Assembly: GCA_900318465.1 (NCBI GenBank)
Contig: ONKQ01000029.1
Location: 1 to 56,260, forward strand
Reading direction: 5' to 3'
DNA length: 56,260 nt
Source: an uncultured Bacteroidales bacterium
GTDB taxonomy: Bacteria; Bacteroidota; Bacteroidia; Bacteroidales; F082
The notes under the pieces are model-generated. The model had not been told where the DNA came from, searched no databases, and worked only from the letters and a program-made list of their open reading frames with translations. A program made the position numbers and the translations under genes. This document shows, piece by piece, positions 47,015-55,308 of this stretch (its first letter is position 1; each line of letters opens with the position of its first letter).

Positions 47015-48025
47015 TTATTTCTTCTGAGCAATAGCTTGGTTGCAGGTGATGGCCACCAATTTGTAGACATCATCAATCGAGCAGCCACGGCTGAGGTCGT
47101 TGCAGGGCTTGGCCAAGCCTTGCAGCACGGGGCCGACGGCTTCGGCACCAGCCAAACGTTGCACGAGTTTGTAAGCAATGTTGCCCACTTCGAGGCAGGG
47201 GAACACAAGCGTGTTGGCTTTGCCAGCCACAGGGCTGTTCGGAGCTTTGCTCGAACCGACGGACGGAACAATGGCGGCATCGGCTTGCAGTTCACCGTCC
47301 AAAACGAGGTCGGGACGACGCTCCTTGGCGATGCGCGTGGCCTCAATGACTTTGTCGACCACCTCGTGTTTCGCGCTACCCTTGGTGGAGAAGCTCAAAA
47401 TGGCGGTGATGGGGTCAATCTTGGCGATAGCCTTGGCGGTGTCGGCGGTGCAGATGGCGATTTCGGCCAATTGCTCAGCCGTCGGCATGGGCGTGACGGC
47501 GCAGTCGGCGAAGACCATGCGGCCATCGGTGCCGTAAGGACAACCTTCGGGCAGGAACATCGTGAAGGCGCCGCTGACGCAACTCACGCCAGGCACGGTC
47601 TTGATGATTTGCAGGGCCGGACGAAGCATGTCGCCGGTGGTGCTGCGGGCGCCGCTGACGAGACCGTCGGCCTCACCAGCCTTCACTAACAGGATGCCAA
47701 GATACATGAAGTTGCCGGCGAGGTCGTAAGCCTGCTCGGGCGTCATGCCTTTGGCTTTGCGGATTTCAAAGAGGAGGTCGGCATATTTCTGACGCTCGGG
47801 GTTGTTCATCGGGTCGATGATGCGGGCCTTGCCGATGTTTTTCAGACCAAACTCGGCGGTCATTTCCTTGATTTTCTCGGCGGGACCGATGAGAATGATG
47901 TCAGCCACGTTGTCGGCCAAAAGTTGGTCGGCGGCTTTCAGGGTGCGGGGCTCGTCACCCTCGGGGAGCACAATGCGCTGGCGATTGGCCTGCGCGTTGG
48001 CAATGATTTCTTGCATTAAGTTCAT
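47015..48025 (-). CDS. pta: Phosphate acetyltransferase
   Basis: 336 residues, the short form without an N-terminal P-loop domain. Motifs: RIVLPEGDEPRTL, GLVSGARSTTGDMLRPALQII, and PCNDLSRGCSIDDVYKL near the C-terminus. It interconverts acetyl-CoA and acetyl phosphate, feeding ackA for ATP and acetate. Promoter with consensus spacing at 48106-48137 and a possible operator palindrome at 48148-48162. Confidence 0.96.
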   Translation of the reverse strand: MNLMQEIIANAQANRQRIVLPEGDEPRTLKAADQLLADNVADIILIGPAEKIKEMTAEFGLKNIGKARIIDPMNNPERQKYADLLFEIRKAKGMTPEQAYDLAGNFMYLGILLVKAGEADGLVSGARSTTGDMLRPALQIIKTVPGVSCVSGAFTMFLPEGCPYGTDGRMVFADCAVTPMPTAEQLAEIAICTADTAKAIAKIDPITAILSFSTKGSAKHEVVDKVIEATRIAKERRPDLVLDGELQADAAIVPSVGSSKAPNSPVAGKANTLVFPCLEVGNIAYKLVQRLAGAEAVGPVLQGLAKPCNDLSRGCSIDDVYKLVAITCNQAIAQKK

Positions 48026-48105
48026 CTTGTGATGTTTAATTGTTTATTGTTTAATTGTTGAAATGATAATTCGACGTAATCAATCGTTGATTGTATTTGA
48101 ACCTG

Positions 48106-48137
48106 CAAAACTACTGACTTATTCTCGTTTTTGCAAA
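48106..48137 (-). promoter_or_regulatory. pta-ackA promoter, near consensus
   Basis: Minus-strand TTTG at 48134-48137 and TAGTTTTG at 48106-48113, spacing 20 nt. The ATG is 80 bp downstream, after the CAATTAAAC-repeat leader. Confidence 0.75.
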
Positions 48138-48147
48138 CTTTTCTTTG

Positions 48148-48162
48148 CGATTTGACAAATCG
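48148..48162. promoter_or_regulatory. 15-bp palindrome CGATTTGACAAATCG upstream of pta
   Basis: Perfect 7-bp arms CGATTTG / CAAATCG around one base, 10 bp upstream of the -33 box of the pta promoter. The position suits an activator or repressor site for this fermentation operon. Confidence 0.6.
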
Positions 48163-48225
48163 AAGGTTCAAATAGCAAGTGCAAAAACTCATGGCTCGTG
48201 CCTTATGGGTTTTCTCAAAGCACAA

Positions 48226-48726
48226 TCACTGGTCAATACGTTTCTGAAATGCTAACCGCTCATTACCGTCCAAAAGGTAAATGATGCCGCAATATTGATA
48301 ACCATGTCTTTCCAAACCTTTCCGCATGATGATGTTTGCCTCGTGCGTATCGATGCGGATGTTAGAAACTTGGCTTTCGCAATAATCCAAAAGCGCATCC
48401 AACATGCCGTGCGAATCGGGCGTACTGGCAATGCGGTGGATGACATGATAAGGCGCATCATCAAGCCACTGGCCATAGTAAATCTTGTTGTAAGTCACCT
48501 CGGGGCTGGGCAAAAGTGCAAAAGTGCCGACAACCTCTCCCCTATCATCAAGCATAACGTGGCTACCGCCTAACTCAATGTCTTTCTTGAACATGTCATC
48601 ACGCGGATAGCCGTCGGGCCATTGGAAGGTGTTGCCATAGCTGCGCATGATTTCGCGAGCCTGGTCGCGGAGATTGAGGATGGTCGGCAGGTCGGCCATA
48701 GTGGATTTTCGGATGGTGTAGCTCAT
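48226..48726 (-). CDS. GNAT-family acetyltransferase
   Basis: 166 residues with the GNAT order: N-terminal YTIRKSTMADLPTILNL, central EVVGTFALLPSP beta strands, HRIASTPDSHGMLDAL (acetyl-CoA binding) and the C-terminal NIIMRKGLERHGYQYCGIIYL. Transfers an acetyl group to an unknown substrate. Its start overlaps the YbaK-like stop by 4 bp, so the two are cotranscribed. Confidence 0.85.
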   Translation of the reverse strand: MSYTIRKSTMADLPTILNLRDQAREIMRSYGNTFQWPDGYPRDDMFKKDIELGGSHVMLDDRGEVVGTFALLPSPEVTYNKIYYGQWLDDAPYHVIHRIASTPDSHGMLDALLDYCESQVSNIRIDTHEANIIMRKGLERHGYQYCGIIYLLDGNERLAFQKRIDQ

Positions 48727-49226
48727 TTCGTTCCAATTTCAAAAACCGTCAAATCAGCCACTTTCATGTCCACCACTTGGATCAAGTCCTGCGGGTTGAG
48801 CTTGAACTGCAAGCCGCGCACGCCTGCGCTAACGTAAATGTAATCAAACAGTTCGCAAGTCTCATGGATGAAAGTCGGGAATTGTTTCTTCATACCAACG
48901 GGCGAGCAGCCGCCACGGATATAACCTGTCAAGGGCAGCAGTTCCTTCATCGGGATAAGGTCGCAGCTTTTGTTGCCCGTGGCCTTGGCGGTCTTCTTCA
49001 GGTCGAGTTCGTCGTTGCCCGGTATGACGCAGACGAAATATCCGATTTTGTCGCCTTTCAGCACCAAGGTCTTGAACACTTGGTCGATGTCCTCGCCCAA
49101 TTGGTCGGCGATATGCTGCGCCCCGAGGTCGTTCTCGTCCACCTCGTAGGGTATCAACTCATAAGCCACCTTCCTTTGGTCGAGGATGCGGCAGGCATTG
49201 GTCTTGCTTATTTTTTCTTTGGGCAT
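48723..49226 (-). CDS. ybaK: Cys-tRNA(Pro)/Cys-tRNA(Cys) deacylase-like protein
   Basis: 167 residues of the YbaK/EbsC family: KISKTNACRILDQRKVAYELIPYEVDE, DQVFKTLVLKGDK, KKTAKATGNKSCDLIP (conserved Lys), GGCSPVGMKKQFPTFIHE and YVSAGVRGLQFKLNPQDL. It hydrolyses misacylated tRNA, especially Cys-tRNA(Pro), and prevents mistranslation. It follows purL directly (3 bp) and overlaps the GNAT gene, forming a three-gene string. Confidence 0.93.
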   Translation of the reverse strand: MPKEKISKTNACRILDQRKVAYELIPYEVDENDLGAQHIADQLGEDIDQVFKTLVLKGDKIGYFVCVIPGNDELDLKKTAKATGNKSCDLIPMKELLPLTGYIRGGCSPVGMKKQFPTFIHETCELFDYIYVSAGVRGLQFKLNPQDLIQVVDMKVADLTVFEIGTK

Positions 49227-49229
49227 GGC

Positions 49230-52200
49230 TTACTTCCTATTCTCCTCCACCCACTTCCGGGCATTCACAAACGCCTCCATCCAAGGACTCACTTCGTCGT
49301 TCTTGCGCTCGTCGGGATAGTATGCCCATTGCCAAGGCAGGAAGGCTCTTTCGAGGTGCGGCATCATCGCGAGATGGCGGCCGTCGTTGGAACAAACCGC
49401 CGCCGTGGACCAGTCGCTGCCATTGGGGTTGCCTGGGTATTCGTCCTGACCGTAGTTCATCACGATTTTGTACTTGTCGCGGAAATACGGGAAGTAGAAG
49501 CGTCCCTCGCCGTGGGCAATCCAAACGCCTAATCTTCTGCCCGACAGCGACTTGAGCATCACGCTCTCATTTTGGGCAATCTCCACATTGAGGAAGCCCG
49601 ACTCAAACTTGTGCGAGTCGTTGTGCATCATCACGGGGTGCTCCTCATGGTCGGGATAGAGCAGGCCGAGTTCCATCATCAGTTGGCAGCCGTTGCACAC
49701 GCCGAGGCTCAACGTGTCCTCACGGGCATAGAAGTCGTCGAGGGCTTTCTTGGCTTTCTTATTATAAAGGAAAGCACCTGCCCAGCCTTTGGCAGAGCCG
49801 AGCACATCGGAGTTGGAGAAACCGCCCACAAAGGCAATCATATTCACGTCCTTCAAGTCTTCACGACCTGTGGCGAGGTCGGTCATCGTGACATCGCGCA
49901 CGTCGAAGCCGGCGAGATAGAGCGCGTAGGCCATCTCGCGGTCGCATTGGCAGCCCTTCTCACGGATGATGGCCGCATTGATGCCCGTGGGCTTGCGGCG
50001 ATGCAGGTCGATGCCGAGGCTGGCAGCCGTGCCACTGAAATTTCTGCCAAAGCTATAGTGCAGATACTGTTTCTTGTAGTTCATAAAACGCTCCATCGCC
50101 TTGCGCGGGCCGCTCTGCTTGCGGTCGAGCAGGTACGACGACTTAAACCAAGTGTCGCGCAGCGCGTCAATGTCGAAGATATAGTTGTGGTCGGCATGGG
50201 CAATGTTGATTTGCCGTTTGGCTTGTGGCTTGCCAATCATCTTGAAAGAGATGCCAAGTTCGCGCAACATACGGTTGGCAATACCGTCGTTGGAGACCTG
50301 AATCATCACCGAGGGCTTCTCGCAGAACAGCACGGACATAAAGTCTTCGGCGTTGAACGCGCTCAAATCGAGGTTCATTCCGTAGGTCGTGTTGGCGAAG
50401 TTCATTTCCAACAGCGTGGTAATCAGGCCGCCCGCCGAAACATCGTGACCGGACAAAACCAAATTGTGCTCGATGAGTTTCTGGATGGCGTTGAAGCATT
50501 TCTTGAAATAATTGACGCTCTTCACATCGGGCACCGCCTGACCGATGGCACCAATGCTCTGCGCGAAACTGCTGCCGCCGAGTTCGAAGCCGTCTTTCGA
50601 GAAGTCGATGTAAAGGAGTTCGGTGTTTTCGTCGGCTTTCATCACGGGACGCACCACTTGGCGAATGTTGGAAACCTCGCCCGCTGCGGAGATGATGACC
50701 GTTCCAGGAGCCACAACTTTCTCGCCGTCAGGGTATTTCTGCGTCATTGAGAGGCTGTCTTTGCCCGTTGGAACGTTGATGCCCAAGGCCACGCAATAGT
50801 CGCTCAAGGCTTTCACGGCTTCATAAAGTCGTGCTGTCTCGCCTTCTTGCTTGGCGGGCCACATCCAGTTGGCACTCAATGAGATGCCTGACAAGTTGCC
50901 TTCAATCGGTGCCCAAAGGATGTTGGTCAAAGCCTCGGAAACCGAAAGACGCGATGCGGCGGCGGGGTCAATCAAGCCCGCAATCGGGGCGTGACCCAAG
51001 GCTGTGGCGATGCCGCGCTTGCCGTTGTAGTCCAAGGCACTGATACCGAGGTTGCTCAAAGGCAACTGAATCTCACCCACGCACTGCTGCTGTGCCACGC
51101 GACCCGTAACGGAGCGGTCCACCTTGTTGGTGAGCCAATCCTTGCAGGCCACGGCTTCCATTTGCAGCACGTTGTTGAGGTACTTGTGAATATCGCGTTT
51201 GGTGTAACTGATTTTCTTGAAATGATAGGGGTTGGTCTTGTCGTGCAAAATCGTCTTGGGCGCGCTGCCGAAGAAATCGGAAATGGCCAAATCGATGGGT
51301 GCCTTGCCTTTCTTGCGGACGAAACGGAGACGTTCGTCGCCAGTCACCTCGCCCACTTCGTAATACGGAGCGCGTTCGCGTTCGGCAGTCTCCTTGATGA
51401 GGGCGATGTCTTTCTTGTTCACCAACAGACCCATGCGCTCCTGCGACTCGTTTCCGATGATTTCCTTGTCGGACAAGGTCGGGTCGCCGATGGGCAGGTT
51501 GTCCACGTAAACCACCCCGCCCGCGTCCTCGATGAGTTCGGAAAGGCAATTCAGATGACCGCCCGCACCGTGGTCGTGGATGCTGCGGATGGGGTTGTCG
51601 TCGCTCTCAGCCATGGCACGGATGACGTTGCTGACGCGCTTCTGCATCTCAGGGTTGGCGCGCTGCACGGCGTTCAACTCAATGGCATTGCTGTATTGGC
51701 CCGTATCGACACTCGACACGGCACCGCCGCCCATTCCGATGCGGTAGTTGTCGCCACCAAGGACGATGATAACATCACCCTCCTCAGGTTCCAGTTTCTT
51801 GGCGTCTTTCACTTTGGCAAAACCGATGCCGCCCGCCAGCATGATGACCTTGTCATAGCCAAGCGTTTCTTTGTCGCTGTGTTCAAAAGTCAGCAAACTA
51901 CCATTGATGAGCGGCTGGCCGAACTTGTTGCCGAAGTCGGAGGCACCATTGGAAGCCTTGATAAGGATTTCCTCGGGCGTTTGGTAGAGCCATTTGCGCG
52001 GCTCGATGTCTTTCTCCCACTCGCGGTCGGCCTCGGTGCGGGGATAGGAGGTCATGTAAACGGCCGTTCCTGCCAAAGGCAGGCTGCCTTGACCGCCAGC
52101 CAGACGGTCGCGAATCTCGCCACCGCTGCCCGTGGCTGCGCCGTTGAACGGCTCGACGGTAGTCGGGAAATTGTGCGTTTCGGCTTTCAACGAAATCACC

Positions 52201-52919
52201 GTCTCGATGGGCTTGATTTGGAAAGCCGAAGGCTTGTTAGGCTCAGCGGGAGCGAACTGCTCCACCTTGGGGCCAAGGATGAAAGCCACGTTGTCTTTGT
52301 AGGCCGAAACGAGGCGGTTGGGGTTCATCTTCGAGGTCTTCTTGATGAGGGCGAAAAGCGTATTGGGCATTTTCTTCCCGTCGATGACGAAAGTGCCGTT
52401 GAAAATCTTGTGACGGCAATGTTCGGAGTTCACCTGTGCGAAGCCATACACCTCACTGTCAGTAAGTTTTCGTCCAATCTTTGCGGATATGCCTTTCAAG
52501 TAGTCCATTTCCTCTGCGCTGAGGGCCAAACCTTCCTGCAGGTTGTAAGCCTCGATGTCGTCGATGTATTTCAGCGGCTCAGGCTCGCGGTCGATGGCGA
52601 ACACGTTCTGGTCGAGATCCTTATAGCGATTTTGCAGCATCGGGTCAAAAGGCGCGTCCTTCGACTCCACCTTATGAAATTCCTCAATGCGCACAATGCC
52701 TTTGATGCCCATATTTTGGGTGATTTCGACGGCGTTGGTGCTCCAAGGCGTAATCATCTCGCGGCGCGGCCCAACGAAGTAGCCCTTCACCGTGTCTTTT
52801 TGGATTAATTCGGCCTTCCCGAAAAGCCAAGTGAGTTTGGAAACGGTTTCCTCAGAAAATACAGATTGAGAATCAACAGCGATAATACGTTGATTATCAG
52901 GTTTGAAAAAGCATATCAT
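49230..52919 (-). CDS. purL: Phosphoribosylformylglycinamidine synthase (PurL), large type
   Basis: 1,229 residues, the size of the fused enzyme with linker, FGAM synthase and glutaminase domains. N-domain MICFFKPDNQRIIAVDSQS and NSEHCRHKIF; the PurL core has SLKAETHNFPTTVEPFNGAATGSGGEIRD and STDKDSLS-like GKDSLSMT; the C-terminal GATase domain has the nucleophile in SLGVCNGCQLM (about Cys1075) and a His-Glu pair (about 1188-1190, PHLE). It converts FGAR to FGAM in purine synthesis using glutamine. The TAACTTTG box is at 52940-52947. A 605-codon frame antisense within it is a shadow. Confidence 0.96.
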   Translation of the reverse strand: MICFFKPDNQRIIAVDSQSVFSEETVSKLTWLFGKAELIQKDTVKGYFVGPRREMITPWSTNAVEITQNMGIKGIVRIEEFHKVESKDAPFDPMLQNRYKDLDQNVFAIDREPEPLKYIDDIEAYNLQEGLALSAEEMDYLKGISAKIGRKLTDSEVYGFAQVNSEHCRHKIFNGTFVIDGKKMPNTLFALIKKTSKMNPNRLVSAYKDNVAFILGPKVEQFAPAEPNKPSAFQIKPIETVISLKAETHNFPTTVEPFNGAATGSGGEIRDRLAGGQGSLPLAGTAVYMTSYPRTEADREWEKDIEPRKWLYQTPEEILIKASNGASDFGNKFGQPLINGSLLTFEHSDKETLGYDKVIMLAGGIGFAKVKDAKKLEPEEGDVIIVLGGDNYRIGMGGGAVSSVDTGQYSNAIELNAVQRANPEMQKRVSNVIRAMAESDDNPIRSIHDHGAGGHLNCLSELIEDAGGVVYVDNLPIGDPTLSDKEIIGNESQERMGLLVNKKDIALIKETAERERAPYYEVGEVTGDERLRFVRKKGKAPIDLAISDFFGSAPKTILHDKTNPYHFKKISYTKRDIHKYLNNVLQMEAVACKDWLTNKVDRSVTGRVAQQQCVGEIQLPLSNLGISALDYNGKRGIATALGHAPIAGLIDPAAASRLSVSEALTNILWAPIEGNLSGISLSANWMWPAKQEGETARLYEAVKALSDYCVALGINVPTGKDSLSMTQKYPDGEKVVAPGTVIISAAGEVSNIRQVVRPVMKADENTELLYIDFSKDGFELGGSSFAQSIGAIGQAVPDVKSVNYFKKCFNAIQKLIEHNLVLSGHDVSAGGLITTLLEMNFANTTYGMNLDLSAFNAEDFMSVLFCEKPSVMIQVSNDGIANRMLRELGISFKMIGKPQAKRQINIAHADHNYIFDIDALRDTWFKSSYLLDRKQSGPRKAMERFMNYKKQYLHYSFGRNFSGTAASLGIDLHRRKPTGINAAIIREKGCQCDREMAYALYLAGFDVRDVTMTDLATGREDLKDVNMIAFVGGFSNSDVLGSAKGWAGAFLYNKKAKKALDDFYAREDTLSLGVCNGCQLMMELGLLYPDHEEHPVMMHNDSHKFESGFLNVEIAQNESVMLKSLSGRRLGVWIAHGEGRFYFPYFRDKYKIVMNYGQDEYPGNPNGSDWSTAAVCSNDGRHLAMMPHLERAFLPWQWAYYPDERKNDEVSPWMEAFVNARKWVEENRK

Positions 52920-52939
52920 AAGCGCAAAGATTTATGCCG

Positions 52940-52947
52940 CAAAGTTA
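52940..52947 (-). promoter_or_regulatory. -7 box TAACTTTG of purL
   Basis: TAACTTTG on the minus strand, 20 bp upstream of the purL ATG. A -33 TTTG was not clear. No purine riboswitch was recognised. Confidence 0.5.
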
Positions 52948-53332
52948 GGGTTTTTATTGAAAAGATTTTCTGTTCTCTTGAAACAATTGCACTTTTTTCT
53001 ATTTCGTGTCTTTTTCCGGCAGGGGTTCCATTGCATTCCACCGCCTGCCTAATATCCATCGTCCCTCCGGGACTTGGGAACCTCGTAGAGGTGACAGGAT
53101 ATTAGGCAGGCGGTTTCAACCCCTGCCGACAATCAGCAAAAACAACGAAATTTCCATAATCATCAAAAATTCGTGGAATTATTTCCCCGAAAAATTCAAA
53201 AATCGAGGAAAAAAATCCGCGATTTGAAAAAATTGTGTAATTGTGTGCGGTATAAATCTAAAGGAATCAAAAAATGAGAATGTGCCCGTTTCGACACATT
53301 CTCATTACTATGTTGGAATTGAATCAAACTTC
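52948..53332. other. Intergenic stretch with a large family B inverted repeat
   Basis: No gene recognised. Apart from the upstream part of the purL promoter, the main feature is the double-inverted family B element at 53017-53128. The remaining 200 bp toward the LRR protein stop are AT-rich and hold a run of short A tracts. Confidence 0.7.
53017..53128. repeat. Repeat family B, copy 4 (inverted pair)
   Basis: Left block (53017-53057, CGGCAGGGGTT, CCGCCTGCCTAATATCC) faces its inverse (53097-53128, GGATATTAGGCAGGCGG, AACCCCTGCCG). Between them lie ATCGTCCCTCCGGGACT (one base off the other copies) and AACCTCGTAGAGGT, each itself a small hairpin. Confidence 0.9.
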
Positions 53333-54142
53333 TTACTTCACCAAAACCTTTTTCACCACTTCTCCGGCTTTCACGAAGTAAAGACCGCTCGAAAGGCCTT
53401 CCAAACTGATGGTTTCTTCCCTCTTCACGAACAGGGTTCTCACGACGCGACCCATCTCATCAACAATGGTCACCGGGCCTTCGGCTTCGATGGTGAGGGT
53501 TTCCGAAGCGGGATTGGGGTAAACGTCCAAAGCAACTAGTTTGGTTTCGCCGATGCCCACATTGCCGCAGTCGTCATAAAGTTGAATGCCTTGCCATTCC
53601 TCGGAAGCCTCAAAAGCCTCAATGCAGTTGCAGGGCACCACGATATGCACATGGTCGTTGATGTCGGCGAAGGCATCATCCCAAAGGAAGAAAGGTTCAT
53701 TATTGTGAATGAAGATGTAATCCAGCTCAAGGCATTTACTAAAGGCATTTGAGTTGATTTGTTGGATACTGGCCGGAATGTCGATAACTTGCAACTGATA
53801 ACATTCGGCAAAAGAATGGTAGCCGATATTCACGATCGTGTTGGGCAATGTAACACTGGTAAGGTTGAAACAACCGTAGAAAGCTTCGCTTCCGATGTAG
53901 CGAACCCTGAGCGTTTCCCCGTTGATGACTTCCGTTTCGGGAACAACCACATCACCCGAGTAAGTGTTGAGGTCGTCGTCGTTGACTACAATCAGGTAGG
54001 TTTCTCCGCAACCTCCTCCTGGAAGTTGTTGCGTGACTTTGCGGTAATAGATGCCATTGACATAGTAGTCAAAAGCAAATGCACTTTGGCAAATCATCGT
54101 GAGTGCCAAGGCCAAAACTGAAAAGATAATTGTTCGTTTCAT
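53333..54142 (-). CDS. Secreted leucine-rich repeat (BspA-like) protein with T9SS domain
   Basis: 269 residues from the ATG at 54142, where a signal peptide begins; the open frame extends upstream without one. Signal peptide about 1-23, then LRR_5/BspA-type repeats (YIGSEAFYGCFNLTSVTLPNTIVNIGYHSFAECYQLQVIDIP), a spacer and a C-terminal T9SS sorting domain (ALDVYPNPASETLTIE, IVDEMGRVVR, SGLYFVKAG, VVKKVLVK). Such surface proteins often bind host fibronectin or fibrinogen. Short for the family, with only a few repeats. It is divergent from the ECF sigma operon. Confidence 0.85.
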   Translation of the reverse strand: MKRTIIFSVLALALTMICQSAFAFDYYVNGIYYRKVTQQLPGGGCGETYLIVVNDDDLNTYSGDVVVPETEVINGETLRVRYIGSEAFYGCFNLTSVTLPNTIVNIGYHSFAECYQLQVIDIPASIQQINSNAFSKCLELDYIFIHNNEPFFLWDDAFADINDHVHIVVPCNCIEAFEASEEWQGIQLYDDCGNVGIGETKLVALDVYPNPASETLTIEAEGPVTIVDEMGRVVRTLFVKREETISLEGLSSGLYFVKAGEVVKKVLVK

Positions 54143-54221
54143 ACTTGTAATTATTTGTAAATTATTGAATATTAAGTTATAACATATAGAATTATCAAAA
54201 ATGACGCATCTAACAACGTAA

Positions 54222-54328
54222 TTAGGTGCAGAAAAACAGAAAATCATAACAAGTGCAAGCAAAAAAAATTCACGGGATACTAAAAAAATACAAAACCGTG
54301 TTATTATTCGCATTTCCCTTGCACCTAA
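54222..54328. repeat. 9-bp inverted repeat TTAGGTGCA in the divergent region
   Basis: TTAGGTGCA at 54222-54230 and TGCACCTAA at 54320-54328, about 90 bp apart, between the LRR gene and the ECF sigma gene. The second site is 25 bp upstream of the sigma ATG. Possible operator or looping site; no TAnnTTTG box was found here. Confidence 0.5.
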
Positions 54329-54352
54329 ACCAGCAAATGACACACCGAAAGA

Positions 54353-54892
54353 ATGGAGCCGTCCAAGTCATACGAAGCCAATAAAAACAATGCCGAAGCA
54401 TCGCAGGCCGAATTCAATGCCTTAGTGCTTCGACACAAGACCATGCTTTGGCATATCTGTTCCGACTACAGCCTCGGAAGGGCTTGGAACATAGAGGATT
54501 GTATGCAGGAAGTTTTGATTAGCCTATGGCGAAGTTTCGGAGCTTTCGAAGGACGCAGTTCGGAAAAGACTTGGGTGTGGCGCGTGGCGACAAACACCAT
54601 GCTGATGTTGCGACGCAAAGATGTCAGGAGTCCGCAAACGGAATCCATCGAGACGGCCAGTGTGGGCGAAAAGGGCGATGAACCGAGCGATGAGAGTTAC
54701 CAGCAACTGCAACAACTCATCGACACCCTGCCCGAAGAAAGCGGCACAATCATTCGCGCCTTTTTGGACGGCTTCTCCTACAAGGAAATCGCCGACATGA
54801 CCGACAGTTCGGTGGGAGCCGTGGCCATGCGCATCGCTCGCACCAAGCGGAAACTCAAGCAGATGTACGAAAGAGAAAACAACACCTTATAA
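54353..54892 (+). CDS. ECF-type sigma factor
   Basis: 179 residues. Region 2 is visible as ALVLRHKTMLWHICSDYS ... NIEDCMQEVLISLWRSF and region 4 as LPEESGTIIRAFLDGFSYKEIADMTDSSVGAVAMRIARTKRKL with a helix-turn-helix. It directs RNA polymerase to an extracytoplasmic-stress regulon. The next gene begins 2 bp after its stop and encodes a membrane protein, as in sigma/anti-sigma pairs. Start at 54353, with weak upstream signals; autoregulation by the inverted repeat at 54222-54328 is possible. Confidence 0.9.
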   Translation: MEPSKSYEANKNNAEASQAEFNALVLRHKTMLWHICSDYSLGRAWNIEDCMQEVLISLWRSFGAFEGRSSEKTWVWRVATNTMLMLRRKDVRSPQTESIETASVGEKGDEPSDESYQQLQQLIDTLPEESGTIIRAFLDGFSYKEIADMTDSSVGAVAMRIARTKRKLKQMYERENNTL

Positions 54893-54894
54893 TA

Positions 54895-55299
54895 ATGGAT
54901 ACAAACAACGAAAATAAAACCATGAACGCAAAACGAAACGACGACTTCCAGACCGTTTGGGAACGCCGCAAGCAAAACTGGCAACAACAAGCCGAGAAGA
55001 CGCTTCCCGACGATGCCACACTGTTGCGCCTTGCCGAAACCGCGCGGCAGCAGTCACAGCAGCAAACGGCTGTGGTCGTTCCCCTCACACGGCCTCGCAA
55101 GCGTTGGATACCCTACGCCGCAGCAGCCTGCATTGCCGCTGGTTTGACCGTCGTCGAACTGGCCCACCAAAGCCAATCCGAAAACGAATTGCCTGTAGCT
55201 GAGGAAATAACCGTGGAAGGCCAAACCATCCATTTCCTCTGCAACAACGGCTGCTCGGTACAAGACATACTGCTTTCGGCCAACGAAGTCATCAAATAA
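54895..55299 (+). CDS. Small single-pass membrane protein, likely anti-sigma factor
   Basis: 134 residues: a polar, helical N-terminus (about 1-75), one transmembrane helix (about 78-97, YAAAACIAAGLTVVELA) after a basic RPRKRW stretch, and an outer part with two Cys (FLCNNGCSVQDIL). No zinc-binding anti-sigma motif. Gene order directly behind the ECF sigma, with a cytoplasmic domain before and sensory domain after the helix, suggests an anti-sigma factor of an unrecognised type. The Cys-x4-Cys pattern may be redox-sensitive. Confidence 0.65.
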   Translation: MDTNNENKTMNAKRNDDFQTVWERRKQNWQQQAEKTLPDDATLLRLAETARQQSQQQTAVVVPLTRPRKRWIPYAAAACIAAGLTVVELAHQSQSENELPVAEEITVEGQTIHFLCNNGCSVQDILLSANEVIK

Positions 55300-55308
55300 C
55301 AAAACAAA

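Noticed and set aside
50991-52808. 605-codon plus-strand frame antisense to purL
   Set aside because: Lies wholly inside the purL coding region; purL has conserved motifs throughout, and the antisense translation has no recognisable domain.
53140-53330. tRNA or small RNA gene before the LRR gene
   Set aside because: No cloverleaf or conserved T-loop pattern was visible; the region is AT-rich with short A tracts.
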